Shown here: positions 1 to 8,287 of the stretch, one piece after another
Layout of the letters: each line of letters starts with the position of its first letter
Numbering within the stretch: position 1 is the first letter of the stretch
Translations under genes and position numbers: made by a program
The notes under the pieces: model-generated
What the model saw: the letters and a program-made list of their open reading frames with translations, nothing else
The model's database searches: none
Told to the model about the DNA's origin: nothing
Assembly: GCF_007827815.1 (NCBI RefSeq)
Contig: NZ_VITH01000019.1
Location: 38,509-102,508, forward strand
Reading direction: 5' to 3'
DNA: 64,000 nucleotides
Source of the DNA: Azospirillum brasilense
Lineage (GTDB): Bacteria; Pseudomonadota; Alphaproteobacteria; Azospirillales; Azospirillaceae

Positions 1-918
1 GCCGCCGGGCAGATAGACGGCGTCCGCGTCGTCGGGCGGCGCCTCGTCGGCCAGGGGCGAGAAGTGGGTCACCTCGGCGCCCGCCGCGCGCCAGCCCTCC
101 AGCAGATGCGGGTAGACGAAGGTGAAGGCGGCGTCGCGCGCGATGGCGATGCGCTGGCCCAGCGGCGGCAGGGCGGGTGCGAAGCTCCCCTCCGGCGCGC
201 AGGAAGCAGTGGCGAGTGCCGCCACCCGGTCGAGGTCGACGTGCTGCGCGATGAAGCGTCCCAGCGCCGCCAGACGCTCCTGAAGGTCCGCCGTCTCCTC
301 CGCCTGGATCAGGCCGAGATGGCGTTCGGGCAGGATCACGTCGGGGGTGCGGGGCAGCGAACCGAGGACGGGGATGCCCAGCGCCTCGATGGCGCCGCCG
401 GCCAAGGCGAGGTGGCGCGGGCTGGCGATGTTGTTCAGGATCACCCCGCCGATCCGCACATCGTCGCGGTAGGTGGCGAAGCCCTTGACCAGGGCGGCGG
501 CGGACTGCGACTGGCCCTTGGCGTTGACCACCAGGATCACCGGCCAGCCGGTGCGCGCGGCCAGCTCCGACGTGGCGCCGGTGCCGGTCGCCCCGACGCC
601 CGCCACCCCGTCGAACAGGCCCATCAGCGCCTCGCAGACCAGCAGGTCGGTGCCGTCCCCGGCACGGCGGGCCAGCGAGTCCAGCAGGTCCGGCCCCATC
701 GCCCAGTTGTCGAGGTTGACGCTGGGCCGCCCGGTCGCCGCCTGATGGAAGGCCGGGTCGATGTAGTCCGGCCCCGCCTTCACCGCACCGACGCGCAGGC
801 CGCGCGCCTTCAGGGCGACCAGCAGCCCCAGCGTGACGGTGGTCTTGCCGGTGCCCGACGCCGGCGCCCCGACGATCAGTCCGCGCGGTGCAGCTTCAGA
901 CATGGCGGCCTCAGCCAT
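1..918 (-). CDS. cobB: Cobyrinate a,c-diamide synthase (3' end outside window)
   Basis: Glutamine- and ATP-dependent amidation of the a and c side chains of (hydrogeno)cobyrinate in the cytoplasm. The visible N-terminal 306 residues begin with an ATP-binding loop, GAPASGTGKTT (about residues 17-27), followed by the DYIDP motif typical of the CbiA/CobB family. The C-terminal glutaminase domain lies beyond the left edge. The ATG at 918 overlaps the cobA stop by 8 nt, which indicates translational coupling; a second in-frame ATG at 903 is the alternative start. Family assignment is firm, although cobB and cbiA names are both used for this enzyme. Confidence 0.92.
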   Translation of the reverse strand, partial: MAEAAMSEAAPRGLIVGAPASGTGKTTVTLGLLVALKARGLRVGAVKAGPDYIDPAFHQAATGRPSVNLDNWAMGPDLLDSLARRAGDGTDLLVCEALMGLFDGVAGVGATGTGATSELAARTGWPVILVVNAKGQSQSAAALVKGFATYRDDVRIGGVILNNIASPRHLALAGGAIEALGIPVLGSLPRTPDVILPERHLGLIQAEETADLQERLAALGRFIAQHVDLDRVAALATASCAPEGSFAPALPPLGQRIAIARDAAFTFVYPHLLEGWRAAGAEVTHFSPLADEAPPDDADAVYLPGG

Positions 919-1717
919 GGGGACCCTCCTTGGGCAGCCAGTCGAGCACGGGGCGCAGCCGCACCACCTCGCCGATCACGATGATGGCCGGGGGCTCCAT
1001 CCCGCTCGCCTCCAGGTCGGCGACGCAGGTGCCGAGTGTGGTGACCAGCACGCGCTGCCGCTCGGTCGTCGCGTCGGTCACCACGCCGACCGGCGTGTCG
1101 GCGGACCGCCCGCCCTCCATCAGCGCGGCGGCGATGCCGGGCAGGCCCTTCCAGGCCATGTAGAGGATCAGCGGCGCGCCCGTCGCGGCCAGCGCCTTCC
1201 AGTCCGGCCCGCCCGCGCAGGAATGGCCGGTCGCCAGGATCACCGCCTGGTTGGCCGTGCGGTGGGTGGCCGGGATACCGGCGTAGGCGGGGCCGGCGAT
1301 GCCCGCCGTGATGCCGGGGATGATGCGGAAGGGGATGCCCCGCTCGGCCAGCGCCTGCGCCTCCTCGCCGCCGCGCCCGAACACGAAGGGGTCGCCGCCC
1401 TTCAGCCGCAGCACGCGGTGCCCTTCACGCGCCAGCTCGATCAGGCGGTTGGTGATGTCGTCTTGATGGGCGGAGGGCTTTCCGCCGCGCTTGCCCGCGA
1501 ACTCCAGCCTTGCCGAGGGCGCCGCCAGCGCCATGATCCGTTCACCGACCAGCGCGTCGTGGACGATCACGTCGGCTTGCCTTAGACCTTGCAGGGCCAG
1601 CAGGGTCAGCAGGCCGGGATCGCCGGGACCGGCCCCCGCCAGCCACACGCTGCCGGGCCGGAAGTCGGCCAGGTCCAGAGGAAGAGAGAGGGAGTCGGGC
1701 GACGGCTCTGCGGTCAT
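911..1717 (-). CDS. cobA: Uroporphyrinogen-III C-methyltransferase (SUMT)
   Basis: SAM-dependent double methylation of uroporphyrinogen III to precorrin-2, the entry step to cobalamin and siroheme. The 268-residue protein has the tetrapyrrole methylase signatures GAGPGDPGLL (about 28-37), LKGGDPFVFGRGGEE (105-119) and the PGITAG region (134 onward). It is a free-standing SUMT without the CysG dehydrogenase/chelatase part. The ATG at 1717-1715 shares bases with the ATG of divergent cbiD at 1716-1718. An upstream GTG in the same frame (1735) is possible. Its stop overlaps the cobB start. Confidence 0.93.
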   Translation of the reverse strand: MTAEPSPDSLSLPLDLADFRPGSVWLAGAGPGDPGLLTLLALQGLRQADVIVHDALVGERIMALAAPSARLEFAGKRGGKPSAHQDDITNRLIELAREGHRVLRLKGGDPFVFGRGGEEAQALAERGIPFRIIPGITAGIAGPAYAGIPATHRTANQAVILATGHSCAGGPDWKALAATGAPLILYMAWKGLPGIAAALMEGGRSADTPVGVVTDATTERQRVLVTTLGTCVADLEASGMEPPAIIVIGEVVRLRPVLDWLPKEGPHG

Positions 1718-2867
1718 GGACGAGCACTCAGCGACGGAAAACGGTGTGGACGGCGGCGAGGGGAACGGCGACGGAAGCGGCGACGGCAAGGCGCTGCGGC
1801 GGGGCTGGACGACGGGCGCCTGCGCCACCGCCGCCACGCGGGCGGCCTGCGGGGCGCTGTTCTCCGGCGACTTCCCCGATCCGGTGACGGTAACCCTGCC
1901 CGGTGGCCAGACGCCAGCCTTCGCGCTCGCCTGGACGGAGCGCGGCGAGGGCTGGGCGGCGGCGGGCGTGGTCAAGGACGCCGGCGACGACCCGGATGTC
2001 ACCCACGGCGCGTTGATCCGCGCCCGCGTCAGCCGCGCCAAACCCGGCCAGGGCGTGGTCTTCCGCGCGGGCGAGGGGGTGGGCACGGTGACCCGACCCG
2101 GCCTGCCGGTTCCGGTCGGCGAGCCGGCCATCAACCCGGTGCCCCGCGCCATGATCCGCCAAGCGGTCGCGGAGGCCGCGGCGCTGGCCGGGGAGGCCCC
2201 CGACGTCGTCGTCGAAGTGTCGGTGGAGAATGGGGAGGCGCTGGCCCGCCGCACCATGAACCCGCGTCTGGGCATCCTCGGCGGCCTGTCGATCCTTGGG
2301 ACGACGGGAATCGTCGTGCCCTATTCCTGCGCGGCCTGGATCGCCTCGATCCAGCGCGGCGTCGATGTGGCGCGGGCGGCCGGGCTGGGCCACGTCGCGG
2401 CCTGCACCGGCGACACCTCGGAAAAGGCGGTCGTCGCGCGCTACGGCCTGCCCGAGCACGCGCTGCTCGACATGGGTGACTTCGCGGGGGGCACGCTGAA
2501 GTACCTGCGCCGCCACCCGATCCCGCGCCTGACCCTGTGCGGCGGCTTCGCCAAGTTCGGGAAGCTGGCGCGCGGCCTGCTCGATCTGCATTCCAAGCGC
2601 GGCAGCGTCGATCTCGACTGGCTGGCCGACCGCATGGCCGAGCTGGGAGCCGCTCCCGACACCGTGGCCGAGGCCCGCGCCGCCAACACCGCCGCGCAGG
2701 TCCTGAGCATCGCCGGGGGCGCCGGCCTGCCGCTGGCCGACCGCGTGGCGGCGCTGGCGCAACGCACGGCGCTGGAGACGCTGGACGGCGCCCCCGTGTC
2801 GGTCGAGGTGCTGGTCACCGACCGCCAGGGCACCATCGTCGGCGGTTCCGGCTGGGCGGGACCTTAA
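1716..2867 (+). CDS. cbiD: Cobalt-precorrin-5B C1-methyltransferase
   Basis: Methylates C-1 of the corrin ring, classically in the anaerobic (cobalt-early) route. The 383-residue product has the CbiD landmarks GWTTGACATAA (30-40) and NPRLGILGGLSILGTTGIV (about 181-199). The first 28 residues are acidic and Gly-rich and not part of the conserved domain, so a GTG near 1743 is an alternative start; no good ribosome site precedes the ATG. It lies among aerobic-route genes (cobG, cobN, cobK, cobL) while no cobF is visible, so it probably supplies the C-1 methylation. That role is inference from context. Confidence 0.9.
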   Translation: MDEHSATENGVDGGEGNGDGSGDGKALRRGWTTGACATAATRAACGALFSGDFPDPVTVTLPGGQTPAFALAWTERGEGWAAAGVVKDAGDDPDVTHGALIRARVSRAKPGQGVVFRAGEGVGTVTRPGLPVPVGEPAINPVPRAMIRQAVAEAAALAGEAPDVVVEVSVENGEALARRTMNPRLGILGGLSILGTTGIVVPYSCAAWIASIQRGVDVARAAGLGHVAACTGDTSEKAVVARYGLPEHALLDMGDFAGGTLKYLRRHPIPRLTLCGGFAKFGKLARGLLDLHSKRGSVDLDWLADRMAELGAAPDTVAEARAANTAAQVLSIAGGAGLPLADRVAALAQRTALETLDGAPVSVEVLVTDRQGTIVGGSGWAGP

Positions 2868-2872
2868 TCCCT

Positions 2873-3634
2873 TCACTCCCCCAGCCCCCGGTAGCGGCGC
2901 ACATGCGACCCGTCGTAGAGCGCGCTGCACCGGAAATCTTCCACCCCCAGCGCCGGGCCGACCAGGATCAGGGCGGTGCGCTCCATCGGCGAGTCCGCCA
3001 CCTTGGTGGCGATGTCGGCCAGCGTGCCGCGCAGCACGCGCTCGTCCGGCCAAGTCGCCCGGTAGACCACCGCGGCCGGGCAGTCCGCGCCGTAGAGCGG
3101 GGTCAGGCGCTCCACCACACGGTCGATGACGTGGATCGACAGGTGGATGGCCAGCGTGGCGCCCGACCGCCCCAGAACCTCCAAAGTCTCGTTCGTCGGC
3201 ATGGCCGAGGCCCGGCCTTCCGTGCGTGTCAAAATCAGCGTCTGGCTGACCTCCGGCAGGGTCAGCTCCCGCCCCAGCGCGGCCGAGGCCGCGGCGAAGG
3301 CCGGCACGCCCGGCGTGATGTCGTAGGGGATTCCCAGCTCCCGCAGCGCCCGCGTCTGCTCGCCGAGCGCGCTGTAGACCGACAGGTCGCCGGAATGCAG
3401 CCGCGCCACCTCCTGCCCGGCCGCGTGCGCGGCCTTGAACTCGGCGACGATCTGGTCGAGCGTCAGCGGGGCGGTGTCGATGATCCGGGCGCCCGGCGGG
3501 GCGTGGGCGATGATCTCCTTCGGCACCAGCGACCCGGCGTAGAGGCAGACCGGGCAGGACGCGATCAGGTCGCGCCCGCGCAGGGTCAGCAGGTCGGGCG
3601 CGCCCGGTCCGGCGCCGATGAAATGCACGGTCAT
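2873..3634 (-). CDS. cobM: Precorrin-4 C11-methyltransferase
   Basis: SAM-dependent methylation of precorrin-4 at C-11 to give precorrin-5. The 253-residue tetrapyrrole methylase has GAGPGAPDLLTLRG (7-20) and HSGDLSVYSALGEQ (80-93), the latter typical of CobM/CbiF. The ATG at 3634 overlaps the cobE stop (ATGA), which fixes the start; an in-frame ATG nine bases upstream is less likely. It is the last gene of the cobL-cobE-cobM group and ends 5 nt from the convergent cbiD stop. Confidence 0.93.
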   Translation of the reverse strand: MTVHFIGAGPGAPDLLTLRGRDLIASCPVCLYAGSLVPKEIIAHAPPGARIIDTAPLTLDQIVAEFKAAHAAGQEVARLHSGDLSVYSALGEQTRALRELGIPYDITPGVPAFAAASAALGRELTLPEVSQTLILTRTEGRASAMPTNETLEVLGRSGATLAIHLSIHVIDRVVERLTPLYGADCPAAVVYRATWPDERVLRGTLADIATKVADSPMERTALILVGPALGVEDFRCSALYDGSHVRRYRGLGE

Positions 3635-4041
3635 GCGAAACAATCCCTGGAAATCGCCAGCGCGCAGGTGGCACGCGGGGTGGAACGGCGCGGCAGCAAT
3701 AGGGTGGAGCCCGGCCCGGCGGCGGCCAGCGCCGCGGCCTCCGCGACCGAGGCGACGCCCACGGCGGCCTCGACGCGGGTGGAGCGGGTCAGCACCCGGT
3801 CCTGAGCCGCCATCAACGCTGAATCGTCAACGAACCGCAGCGGCAGGGCGAGCAGATGCGCCGCCTCCGCCACACCGGCTTCGTTGCGCTTGCGCATCGG
3901 TGCCGCCAATTGCACGGCGCGGCGCGCGCCTTCGTCCAGCGCGGCTTCCTCGAAGGCGGCGCGGAGCAGCCCGGCGATCTCGTCGCCAGGGCAGCCGGCT
4001 CGGCAGCCGATGCCCGCCGCGATGAAGCGATCCGCCGTCAC
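3631..4041 (-). CDS. cobE: CobE-type cobalamin biosynthesis protein
   Basis: Small 136-residue protein matching the CobE/CbiG C-terminal family (GIGCRAGCPGDEI near the N-terminus, a Gly/Cys-rich turn seen in that family). CobE is required in aerobic cobalamin producers, but its biochemical role is not settled. It starts at GTG 4041, whose bases overlap the cobL TGA stop, and its own stop overlaps the cobM ATG, so three genes are translationally chained. The start is chosen from these overlaps. Confidence 0.82.
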   Translation of the reverse strand: MTADRFIAAGIGCRAGCPGDEIAGLLRAAFEEAALDEGARRAVQLAAPMRKRNEAGVAEAAHLLALPLRFVDDSALMAAQDRVLTRSTRVEAAVGVASVAEAAALAAAGPGSTLLLPRRSTPRATCALAISRDCFA

Positions 4042-5264
4042 TGCGGCTTCTCCGCCAGCCACAGCGTGACCGGCATCAGCGGGCGCCAGCCGGTGAAGCC
4101 GCCGATGGGCGCGGCGCGGCTGACGGCGATCTGCGACAACTGCCCGCCCAGCCGCTTGTGGGTGGCGATCAGCATGGCCTCGCTCTCCAGCGTCACGGCG
4201 TTGGCGACGATCCGCCCGCCGGGCTGCAGCGCCGACCAGCAGGCGTCCAGCACCCCGTCGTTGGTCAGCCCGCCGCCGATGAACACGGCGTCCGGCGCCG
4301 GCAGCCCGTCCAACGCCTCCGGCGCCTTGCCGCGCACCAGGTCCAGCCCTGGCACGCCGAAGGCGGCGGCGTTGGCGAGGATGCGGGCGGCGCGGTCGGC
4401 CTTGTGCTCCACCGCAATGGCGCGGTTGGTCGGGTCGCTCAGCATCCATTCGACGCCGATGGAACCGGAGCCGGCGCCGATGTCCCACAGCAGCTCGCCG
4501 CGGCGCGGCGCCAGCCAGGACAGGGTGACGGCGCGGATTTCGCGCTTGGTGATCTGGCCGTCATGCTCGAACCAGTCGTCGGGCAGGCCCGGCGTGCGCG
4601 GCAGGGCGCGGGCGCCGGAGGCGGCGACGCACTCCACCGCCAGCGTGTTCAGGTCGGCCACGCGCTCCGCCGACCACTCTTCCGCCGTCGCAACGAGGCA
4701 GCGCTCGCGCGGCCCGCCCATCGATTCCAGAGCCGTCAGGCGCGACGGTCCGAAGCCGCGCGCCGTCAGCAGCGCCGCCAGCTTGGCCGGGGTCGTTCCG
4801 TCCCAGCACAGAACCAGCAGCCGTGCCCCCGGTTGCAGATGCGGAATGACCAGCTCCAGCGGGCGTCCGTGCACGGTCAGGGTGCCGCAGTCCTGCAACG
4901 GCCAGCCCAGGCGGGCGGCGGCGAGGCTGAAGGATGACGGGGCCGGAACGATCGACAGTTCCTCAACCGGAACGAGTTTCGACAGGGTGGCGCCGATGCC
5001 GTACCAGGACGGGTCGCCGCTCGCCAGCACGCAGACCCGTTGGCCGCGCCGCGCCCGCAGGGCGGGGTAGGCGTCCGACAGGGGGGAGGGCCAGGGCAAC
5101 CGCTCCTGCCCGCTCAACTCAGGCACCAGCGCCAGATGGCGGGCGCCGCCGGCCAGAAGCTCGGCGCCTTCCACCAGCGCGCGTGCGGCGGGCGACAGAC
5201 CGTCCCACCCGTCCTCGCCGATGCCGACGACGCTCAGCCAGCGCCCCGGTCCTGTGCTAATCAT
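4038..5264 (-). CDS. cobL: Precorrin-6Y C5,15-methyltransferase (decarboxylating)
   Basis: Bifunctional enzyme that methylates C-5 and C-15 and decarboxylates the ring C acetate, giving precorrin-8. The 408-residue protein is a fusion of an N-terminal CbiE-like tetrapyrrole methylase (about 1-200, starting LSVVGIGEDGW) and a C-terminal CbiT-like Rossmann methyltransferase with the SAM loop LLWDIGAGSGSIGVEW (about 256-271). The ATG at 5264 is divergent from cobK, whose ATG is 24 bp away, so promoters must overlap the neighbouring reading frames or sit in this gap. Confidence 0.93.
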   Translation of the reverse strand: MISTGPGRWLSVVGIGEDGWDGLSPAARALVEGAELLAGGARHLALVPELSGQERLPWPSPLSDAYPALRARRGQRVCVLASGDPSWYGIGATLSKLVPVEELSIVPAPSSFSLAAARLGWPLQDCGTLTVHGRPLELVIPHLQPGARLLVLCWDGTTPAKLAALLTARGFGPSRLTALESMGGPRERCLVATAEEWSAERVADLNTLAVECVAASGARALPRTPGLPDDWFEHDGQITKREIRAVTLSWLAPRRGELLWDIGAGSGSIGVEWMLSDPTNRAIAVEHKADRAARILANAAAFGVPGLDLVRGKAPEALDGLPAPDAVFIGGGLTNDGVLDACWSALQPGGRIVANAVTLESEAMLIATHKRLGGQLSQIAVSRAAPIGGFTGWRPLMPVTLWLAEKPQ

Positions 5265-5287
5265 GGCGCACCCCAAGGAGGACAAGC

Positions 5288-6022
5288 ATGAAGGCGCTGA
5301 TTCTGGGCGGCACCACTGAGGCCACGGCGCTGGCCCGCCTGCTGAGCGGGCACCCGCGCATCGACGCGGCGGTGTCGCTGGCCGGGCGGACCAAGAAGCC
5401 GGTTCTGCCGCCCCTGCCGACCCGCATCGGCGGCTTCGGCGGGGTGGACGGCTTGGCGGCGCATCTTGTGGAGACCGGCATCGGCGCGGTGGTGGACGCC
5501 ACGCATCCCTTCGCCGACCAGATCTCCGCCAACGCCGCGGCGGCCTGCGCGCGGGTGGGCGTGCCGCTGCTGGTGCTGACCCGCAAGCCGTGGGAACCGG
5601 GCGCGGGCGACCGCTGGATCGGCGTGCCGGACATGGCCGCCGCCGCCGAGGCGCTGCGCCCGCTGGGCGGGACCGTCTTCCTGACCATCGGCCGTCAGGA
5701 GGTCGCGGCCTTCGAGGCGGTGCCGGACAAGCGCTACCTGATCCGCGCCGTCGACCCGCCGGAACCGCCGCCGAACCTGCCGGATCACCGCCTGATCCTC
5801 GACCGCGGCCCCTTCACGCTGGAGGGGGAGGCGGCGTTGCTGGCAAAGCATCGGGTGGAGGTCATGGTCAGCAAGAACAGCGGCGGGAGCGCCACGGAAG
5901 CGAAGCTGGAGGCGGCGCGCCGCCGGGGCATTCCCGTGGTGATGGTCGAACGCCCAAAGGGTAATGGCGTGGCTGAGGTGCACGATGCTGAGGCGGCACT
6001 CAGGTGGTTGGAAGGGCTGTAG
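5288..6022 (+). CDS. cobK: Precorrin-6A reductase
   Basis: NADPH-dependent reduction of precorrin-6A to dihydro-precorrin-6A. The 244-residue protein starts with ILGGTTEATALARLLSG (5-21), the nucleotide-binding motif of the CbiJ/CobK family, and contains a VDATHPFADQIS segment characteristic of it. A strong ribosome site (AAGGAGG) lies 6 nt before the ATG. It is the only plus-strand gene between the two minus-strand cob groups and ends facing cobJ across a palindromic repeat. Confidence 0.93.
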   Translation: MKALILGGTTEATALARLLSGHPRIDAAVSLAGRTKKPVLPPLPTRIGGFGGVDGLAAHLVETGIGAVVDATHPFADQISANAAAACARVGVPLLVLTRKPWEPGAGDRWIGVPDMAAAAEALRPLGGTVFLTIGRQEVAAFEAVPDKRYLIRAVDPPEPPPNLPDHRLILDRGPFTLEGEAALLAKHRVEVMVSKNSGGSATEAKLEAARRRGIPVVMVERPKGNGVAEVHDAEAALRWLEGL

Positions 6023-6029
6023 AGTCGGG

Positions 6030-6125
6030 CCCCCCTCCCGACCTCCCCCCGCTGCGCAGGGGGAGGAGATGATTCCCTCCCCTGCAAAGCGGGGGAGGGT
6101 TAGGGTGGGGGCAACGGTCGGCGAC
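6030..6125. repeat. GC-rich palindromic intergenic repeat (copy 1)
   Basis: The gap between the convergent cobK and cobJ stops holds two abutting imperfect hairpins built on CCCTCCC...GGGAGGG, including GGGGGAGGGTTAGGGTGGGG at about 6089-6108. The same block recurs at 8811-8940, 13079-13199 and 17603-17690, so this is a dispersed repeat. It could also act as a bidirectional transcription stop, but no T-run follows the stems. Confidence 0.75.
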
Positions 6126-6129
6126 ACCT

Positions 6130-6909
6130 TCACCCCCGCACCGCATAGCTGCGCGGCGTGTAGACCCACGGCTGCGCGCCCTCGCGCGGCACCAGCCGGG
6201 TGTGCGAGGCGCCGATGATGACGCAGGTCCGCATGTCGGCCTGCGCCGCGTCCACCGCACCCAGCGTCGTGATCGTCAGCGCCTCGTCGGGGCGGCCGAC
6301 CGCCCGGGCGAGGATCACCGGCGTCTCCGGCGAGCGGAGGTCGCGCAGCGCGTCGAAGGCGGCGCCGAGCTGCCAGGGGCGGGCGCGGCTGATCGGGTTG
6401 TAGAGCGCGATGACGAAATCCGCCTCCGCCGCCAGACGCAGGCGCTTCAGCACCACGTCCCACGGCTTCAGGTTGTCGGACAGCGAGATGGCGCAGAAAT
6501 CATGGCCGAGCGGTGCGCCGGCCCGTGCCGCCGCCGCCTGCATCGCGGAGATGCCGGGATCGACCGACAGCGGCACGCGGTGCCACGCCGCGGGCGCGGC
6601 GGGATCGTCCAGCGCCTCGAACACGGCGGCGGCCATGGCGAAGATTCCGGGATCGCCGCCCGACACCACCGCCACCCGGCGGCCCTCCGCGGCCAGTTCA
6701 AGGGCGTGGCGGGCGCGGTCCAGCTCCACCCGGTTGTCGGAGGCGTGGCGCACCTGCGGCCCCGGCGGCACGCGGTCCACATAGGGGAAATAGCCGACGA
6801 GGTCGGTTGCCTCGGCCAGATCGCGCCGGGCCTCCGGGGTCAGCCAGTCCTCGGTGCCGGGGCCGAGCCCCACCACCTTCAACCATCCGTTTTGAGGATC
6901 GGCGGTCAT
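6130..6909 (-). CDS. cobJ: Precorrin-3B C17-methyltransferase
   Basis: Methylates C-17 and drives ring contraction to precorrin-4. The 259-residue tetrapyrrole methylase has VVGLGPGTEDWLTPEA (12-27), VVSGGDPGIFAMA (the second glycine loop) and a late ALYNPISRARPWQL stretch typical of CobJ/CbiH. The ATG at 6909 overlaps the cobI stop (ATGA). It is the last gene of the riboswitch-led operon. Confidence 0.94.
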   Translation of the reverse strand: MTADPQNGWLKVVGLGPGTEDWLTPEARRDLAEATDLVGYFPYVDRVPPGPQVRHASDNRVELDRARHALELAAEGRRVAVVSGGDPGIFAMAAAVFEALDDPAAPAAWHRVPLSVDPGISAMQAAAARAGAPLGHDFCAISLSDNLKPWDVVLKRLRLAAEADFVIALYNPISRARPWQLGAAFDALRDLRSPETPVILARAVGRPDEALTITTLGAVDAAQADMRTCVIIGASHTRLVPREGAQPWVYTPRSYAVRG

Positions 6910-7646
6910 CGCCGCAGCCCCTCGCCGGGGATGACGATCTGCGAGAAGTAGGGGGCGGTCTCCGGCGCCTCGCGAAAGGGCATGACGCGCTGGTCGGCCA
7001 TGCTCGCCCGCTCGATGTACCAGGCGCGGTCGGCCAGCCCGGCGGCCTCCACGGCGCGGCGGACCTTCGGCAGGTTCTGGCCCAGTTTCATGATGACCGC
7101 GGCGTCGGCGTTGCGCAGCGCGCGCAGCAGCGCCTCCTCCCCCAGCGTGCCGGGGATGACCGACAGCACGTCGTCGCGCAGAGTCAGCGGGCGCGGCAGC
7201 AGCGAGGCGCTGCACATCATCGATGTCACGCCCGGCACCACCTCTGTCGGAAAACGCGAGGCCAGCCGCAGGAACAGATGCATGAAGCTGCCGTAGAAGA
7301 AGGCGTCGCCCTCGTTCAGCGCGGCGATGGAACGGCCGGCGGCGAGATGCTCGGCCAGCTGCTCGGCGGACTCGTCGAAGAAGGCCTCGATCTGGCGGCC
7401 GTAATCGGGGTGGCTGGGCGGCAGCTCGACCGTCACCGGATAGACCATCGGCAGCTCGATGTGCTCCGCCGTGATGCAGCCGTCGGCAATGCGCCGAGCC
7501 TGTCCGGAGGTGCCGCGCTTGCAGAAATAGGCGACCACCGGGCAGGCGCCGATGGTGCGCATGGCGCGCACGGTCATCAGGTCCGGGTCGCCGGGGCCGA
7601 CGCTGACGCCGTAGAGGGTGCCGGTGGGTGAGGTGTCGTTGCTCAT
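6906..7646 (-). CDS. cobI: Precorrin-2 C20-methyltransferase
   Basis: SAM-dependent methylation of precorrin-2 at C-20 to give precorrin-3A. The 246-residue protein opens with TLYGVSVGPGDPDLMTVRA (10-28) and contains ALNEGDAFFYGSFMHL, which separates CobI/CbiL from the other corrin methylases. The ATG at 7646 shares one base with the cobH stop (TAATG). Confidence 0.94.
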   Translation of the reverse strand: MSNDTSPTGTLYGVSVGPGDPDLMTVRAMRTIGACPVVAYFCKRGTSGQARRIADGCITAEHIELPMVYPVTVELPPSHPDYGRQIEAFFDESAEQLAEHLAAGRSIAALNEGDAFFYGSFMHLFLRLASRFPTEVVPGVTSMMCSASLLPRPLTLRDDVLSVIPGTLGEEALLRALRNADAAVIMKLGQNLPKVRRAVEAAGLADRAWYIERASMADQRVMPFREAPETAPYFSQIVIPGEGLRR

Positions 7647-8287
7647 TATTCCACGTCGCTCGCCAGGGCGTTGACGGCCGCCGCCGCCATGGCGCTGCCG
7701 CCGCGCCGGCCCTTGATCGCCAGGAAGGGCAGGCCGAAGGGCGCCTCGGCCAGCGCATCCTTGCTTTCCGCAGCGCCCACGAAGCCGACCGGGAAGCCCA
7801 GCACCGCTGCCGGTTTCGGCGCGCCGTCGCGGATCATCTCCAGCAGCTTGAACAGGGCGGTCGGCGCGTTGCCGATGGCGACGACGGAACCGGCGAGCCG
7901 GGGCACCCACAGCTCCAGCGCGGCGGCGGAGCGGGTGTTCCCGACCTGTTTGGCAAGCTCCGGCACCGCCGGGTCGCGCAACGTGCAGACGACGGGGTTG
8001 TCGGCCGGCAGCCGCGCCCGCGTGATGCCGTGGGCGACCATCTCGCTGTCGCAGAGGATCGCCGCGCCGCCGCGCAGAGCCGTCCGCGCCGCCGTCCCCA
8101 CGTCGGGGGAGAACATCAGGTCCCGGGCCGCGTCCACCATGCCGCAGGCGTGGATGACGCGCACCGCCACCGCCTTCAGGTCGTCGGGGATGGCCGACAG
8201 GTCGGCCTCCGCCCGGATGGTGGCGAAGGACTGGCGGTAGATGGCCGCTCCATCGCGGATGTAGTCGTAAAGCGGCTCAGCGGACAC
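7646..8287 (-). CDS. cobH: Precorrin-8X methylmutase
   Basis: Moves the C-11 methyl group to C-12, producing hydrogenobyrinate. The 213-residue protein carries VRVIHACGMVDAARDL with His46 at the position of the catalytic histidine of CobH, followed by the conserved GAAILCDSEMVAHGI segment. GTG 8287 is chosen because GAGGAG lies just before it; this start overlaps the end of cobG by 11 nt. Confidence 0.93.
   Translation of the reverse strand: MSAEPLYDYIRDGAAIYRQSFATIRAEADLSAIPDDLKAVAVRVIHACGMVDAARDLMFSPDVGTAARTALRGGAAILCDSEMVAHGITRARLPADNPVVCTLRDPAVPELAKQVGNTRSAAALELWVPRLAGSVVAIGNAPTALFKLLEMIRDGAPKPAAVLGFPVGFVGAAESKDALAEAPFGLPFLAIKGRRGGSAMAAAAVNALASDVE

Noticed and set aside
2537..3805. Long plus-strand frame across the cbiD end and antisense to cobM
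   Set aside because: Arg/Gln-rich translation without motifs. The cbiD and cobM frames explain the sequence.
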